Shown: one piece after another, positions 63,601 to 64,000 of the stretch
Position numbering within the stretch: the stretch's first letter is position 1
How the letters are laid out: every line of letters starts with the position of its first letter
Assembly: GCA_009192285.1 (NCBI GenBank)
Contig: WBVU01000011.1
Span: 62,001 to 126,000 of the forward strand
DNA: 64,000 nt
From: Morchella semilibera
Taxonomy: Eukaryota > Ascomycota > Pezizomycetes > Pezizales > Morchellaceae
Direction of reading: 5' to 3'
Notes under the pieces: model-generated
What the model was told of the DNA's origin: nothing
Databases searched by the model: none
The model's input: the letters and a program-made list of their open reading frames with translations, nothing else
Made by a program: the position numbers and the translations under genes

Positions 63601-63717
63601 TGGGTTCGAAAGAGTAGGCCTTGGCCAAATGGAGAGATAAAGAAAAAATATAAAGGTGATATGGGGAAAGTAAATGACAGAGCAGTAACCTGGTGTCAAC
63701 CTGGAGGTTTGGAACAT
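60697..63717 (-). CDS. Large acidic single-pass membrane protein of unknown function
   Basis: An uninterrupted frame of 1006 residues. A hydrophobic N-terminus (VIYFPHITFIFFLYLSIW) suggests a signal peptide, with CKGYFDGKVVYMLDKDNHLV after it as the ectodomain start. Around residues 340-420 is an acidic tandem array: EFSDFEEF, DEFSDFEEF and KEFSDSEEYF, then KELSKELFDFKEF. A single strong membrane helix AVGLGLLMAIPSLIMMCALS lies near residue 450, followed by a 540-residue disordered, Ser/Asp-rich cytoplasmic part. No enzymatic domain is recognised, so it could be an adhesin-like or signalling scaffold. The start at 63717 gives the longest frame; an intron near the leader cannot be excluded. 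Confidence 0.68.
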   Translation of the reverse strand: MFQTSRLTPGYCSVIYFPHITFIFFLYLSIWPRPTLSNPLPCKGYFDGKVVYMLDKDNHLVPGFVDAGCRLPGRQSTRWSEINAIKNGIPELSARDSTMSHSSPLQDEKSEECIVSGTGGHLNSIRHRVRKDPFIHDIVGTSDAAEGDTSILLERASHLDSERTSGVGWGEDEAIFGIVNNHLVRAEPVNARDEDQKWRDEVNAFHKENLGKAWERARESVRQAEILAASKSTPAPPVVSPSGSYGNYTEQLNHNHSDIPSPSVIMEKSPAMVTQVVDSGLRDDTIGPYPDPESVNSMDFAPDVIPLDMTNEPEQTPGLEQLPNSDGFYLGEFSDFEEFHSDEFSDFEEFYPEKEFSDSEEYFELREDLTEVEEEIREAEEKIIESEKLLGPEELFEPKELSKELFDFKEFSVPKESTDSGGGGLTLSGISAPMLRTSHYRPTKNFNSVLAKAVGLGLLMAIPSLIMMCALSRKGQYIWIRTVNMNDLILPTSEHVRYDGGSGASSGLSSMTTISRDGSEMGGIMSRWNVPGTAGSDILDRRPGTIPEADVLNNLGGPDISGIESRHGIESMHRSLLASTDGVESANRSSSPSRQSAGGSGLFLGSIGPVPVRKPWIFQRWFGWGSEPRDGLGGTPQRTASTKRSNRIHSSRAIGDRTPDPNLVTKVCERLIRERMNRPSTITSAGEEEGSGGNGAGESPTQPTRALVTGSTSGARGSTMKRNPQGILKAPGNSSNGPDTSGKPPIASGGNNTREESHADGEDSEGGTFKGKGPRLVRFDGSADKVYPQARRTFERDSIRKYLNPTVEDDISSAEETLSMDDSSLEVSDGTVIRKERKGERIGGMWGTVFSDPMATSTDSMDSEDMGVILERQPYRDGENKGSSRGASFDDDSTLTENSNDEVVIADSQMPMEEGHRPGPKTHGNMPELNVSGGRALVLDIPPRSVDISIEDMDGNKHVVSAFGMRAESPVWDSQTSDGSLLSESFFTETNSSDHVSIDDVASSIL

Positions 63718-64000
63718 TTCCCCTTCTTCCGTTAGTCGAGTAATAAGCTATTAACTATAGAAATGTCAGCAGTCACCTCGACTTATCGTCTGGGAGCAAT
63801 ATAATTACCGTGACTGATTGGAATACTGTTATTTCATGGAAGTCAGGGCTTTGCTTGTAGTTGTGGTGAGAAAAACCGCTTGGAAGTATATCCCCCCCCT
63901 CCCAATTCAATAAGCACACGTATGCAGAGGTAGAAAGAGAAATCATGTTGCGTGTTTTCTTTAGTAGATATACGGGGTATGATAGTTTGTTAACTCTTGC
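63718..64000. other. Window end, no gene seen
   Basis: AT-rich sequence upstream of the large membrane protein; no ORF supported. Confidence 0.4.

Overview
The window looks like nuclear DNA of a filamentous ascomycete. Genes carry short spliceosomal introns (mostly 45-80 nt, GTRNGT...YAG), lie on both strands without operons, and have fungal orthologues (SNF1, SDH assembly factor 2, LSB-type SH3 protein, MCT-like MFS carrier). A complete sterol delta7-reductase, rare in fungi but expected where brassicasterol accumulates (reported for truffles), and DUF7918-like and Hsp70-like genes make a Pezizomycete (truffle or relative) my best guess; this is inference only.

Layout. 1-8.6 kb: a degenerate MBL-fold hydrolase (cut by the window edge), an F-box gene, a GH5 glycosylceramidase/steryl-glucosidase and a DUF7918-like gene. 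8.9-19 kb: a Thr/Ser-rich protein, a P450 with a broken frame, an unknown protein and an Hsp70-like ATPase whose frame also needs an odd junction. 20.7-29.4 kb: a TPR protein, an FAD monooxygenase and the delta7-sterol reductase. 29.5-40 kb is sparse: one kinase-like gene, one small secreted Cys-rich protein and one five-exon unknown gene assembled here from fragments. 40-54 kb is gene-rich: MFS carrier with a 13-nt microexon, SH3 protein, SDH assembly factor, a 12-exon zinc-knuckle protein and SNF1. 56.8-63.7 kb: MARVEL protein, NDUFA12/NDUFAF2-type complex I factor, DUF1279 mitochondrial protein and a large acidic single-pass membrane protein.

How genes relate: neighbours do not form an obvious cluster. 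Three encode mitochondrial respiratory or membrane proteins (SDH assembly, complex I assembly, DUF1279), two touch sterols or sphingolipids (GH5 steryl/ceramide glucosidase, delta7-reductase).

Intergenic DNA is peppered with the palindrome TACATGTA, homopolymers, and nine copies of a CGAGTGATA-centred motif whose flanks are shared between copies, probably ends of a degraded dispersed element. No intact transposon, tRNA, rRNA or CRISPR array was recognised. Exon boundaries were derived by eye from splice signals and frame consistency.
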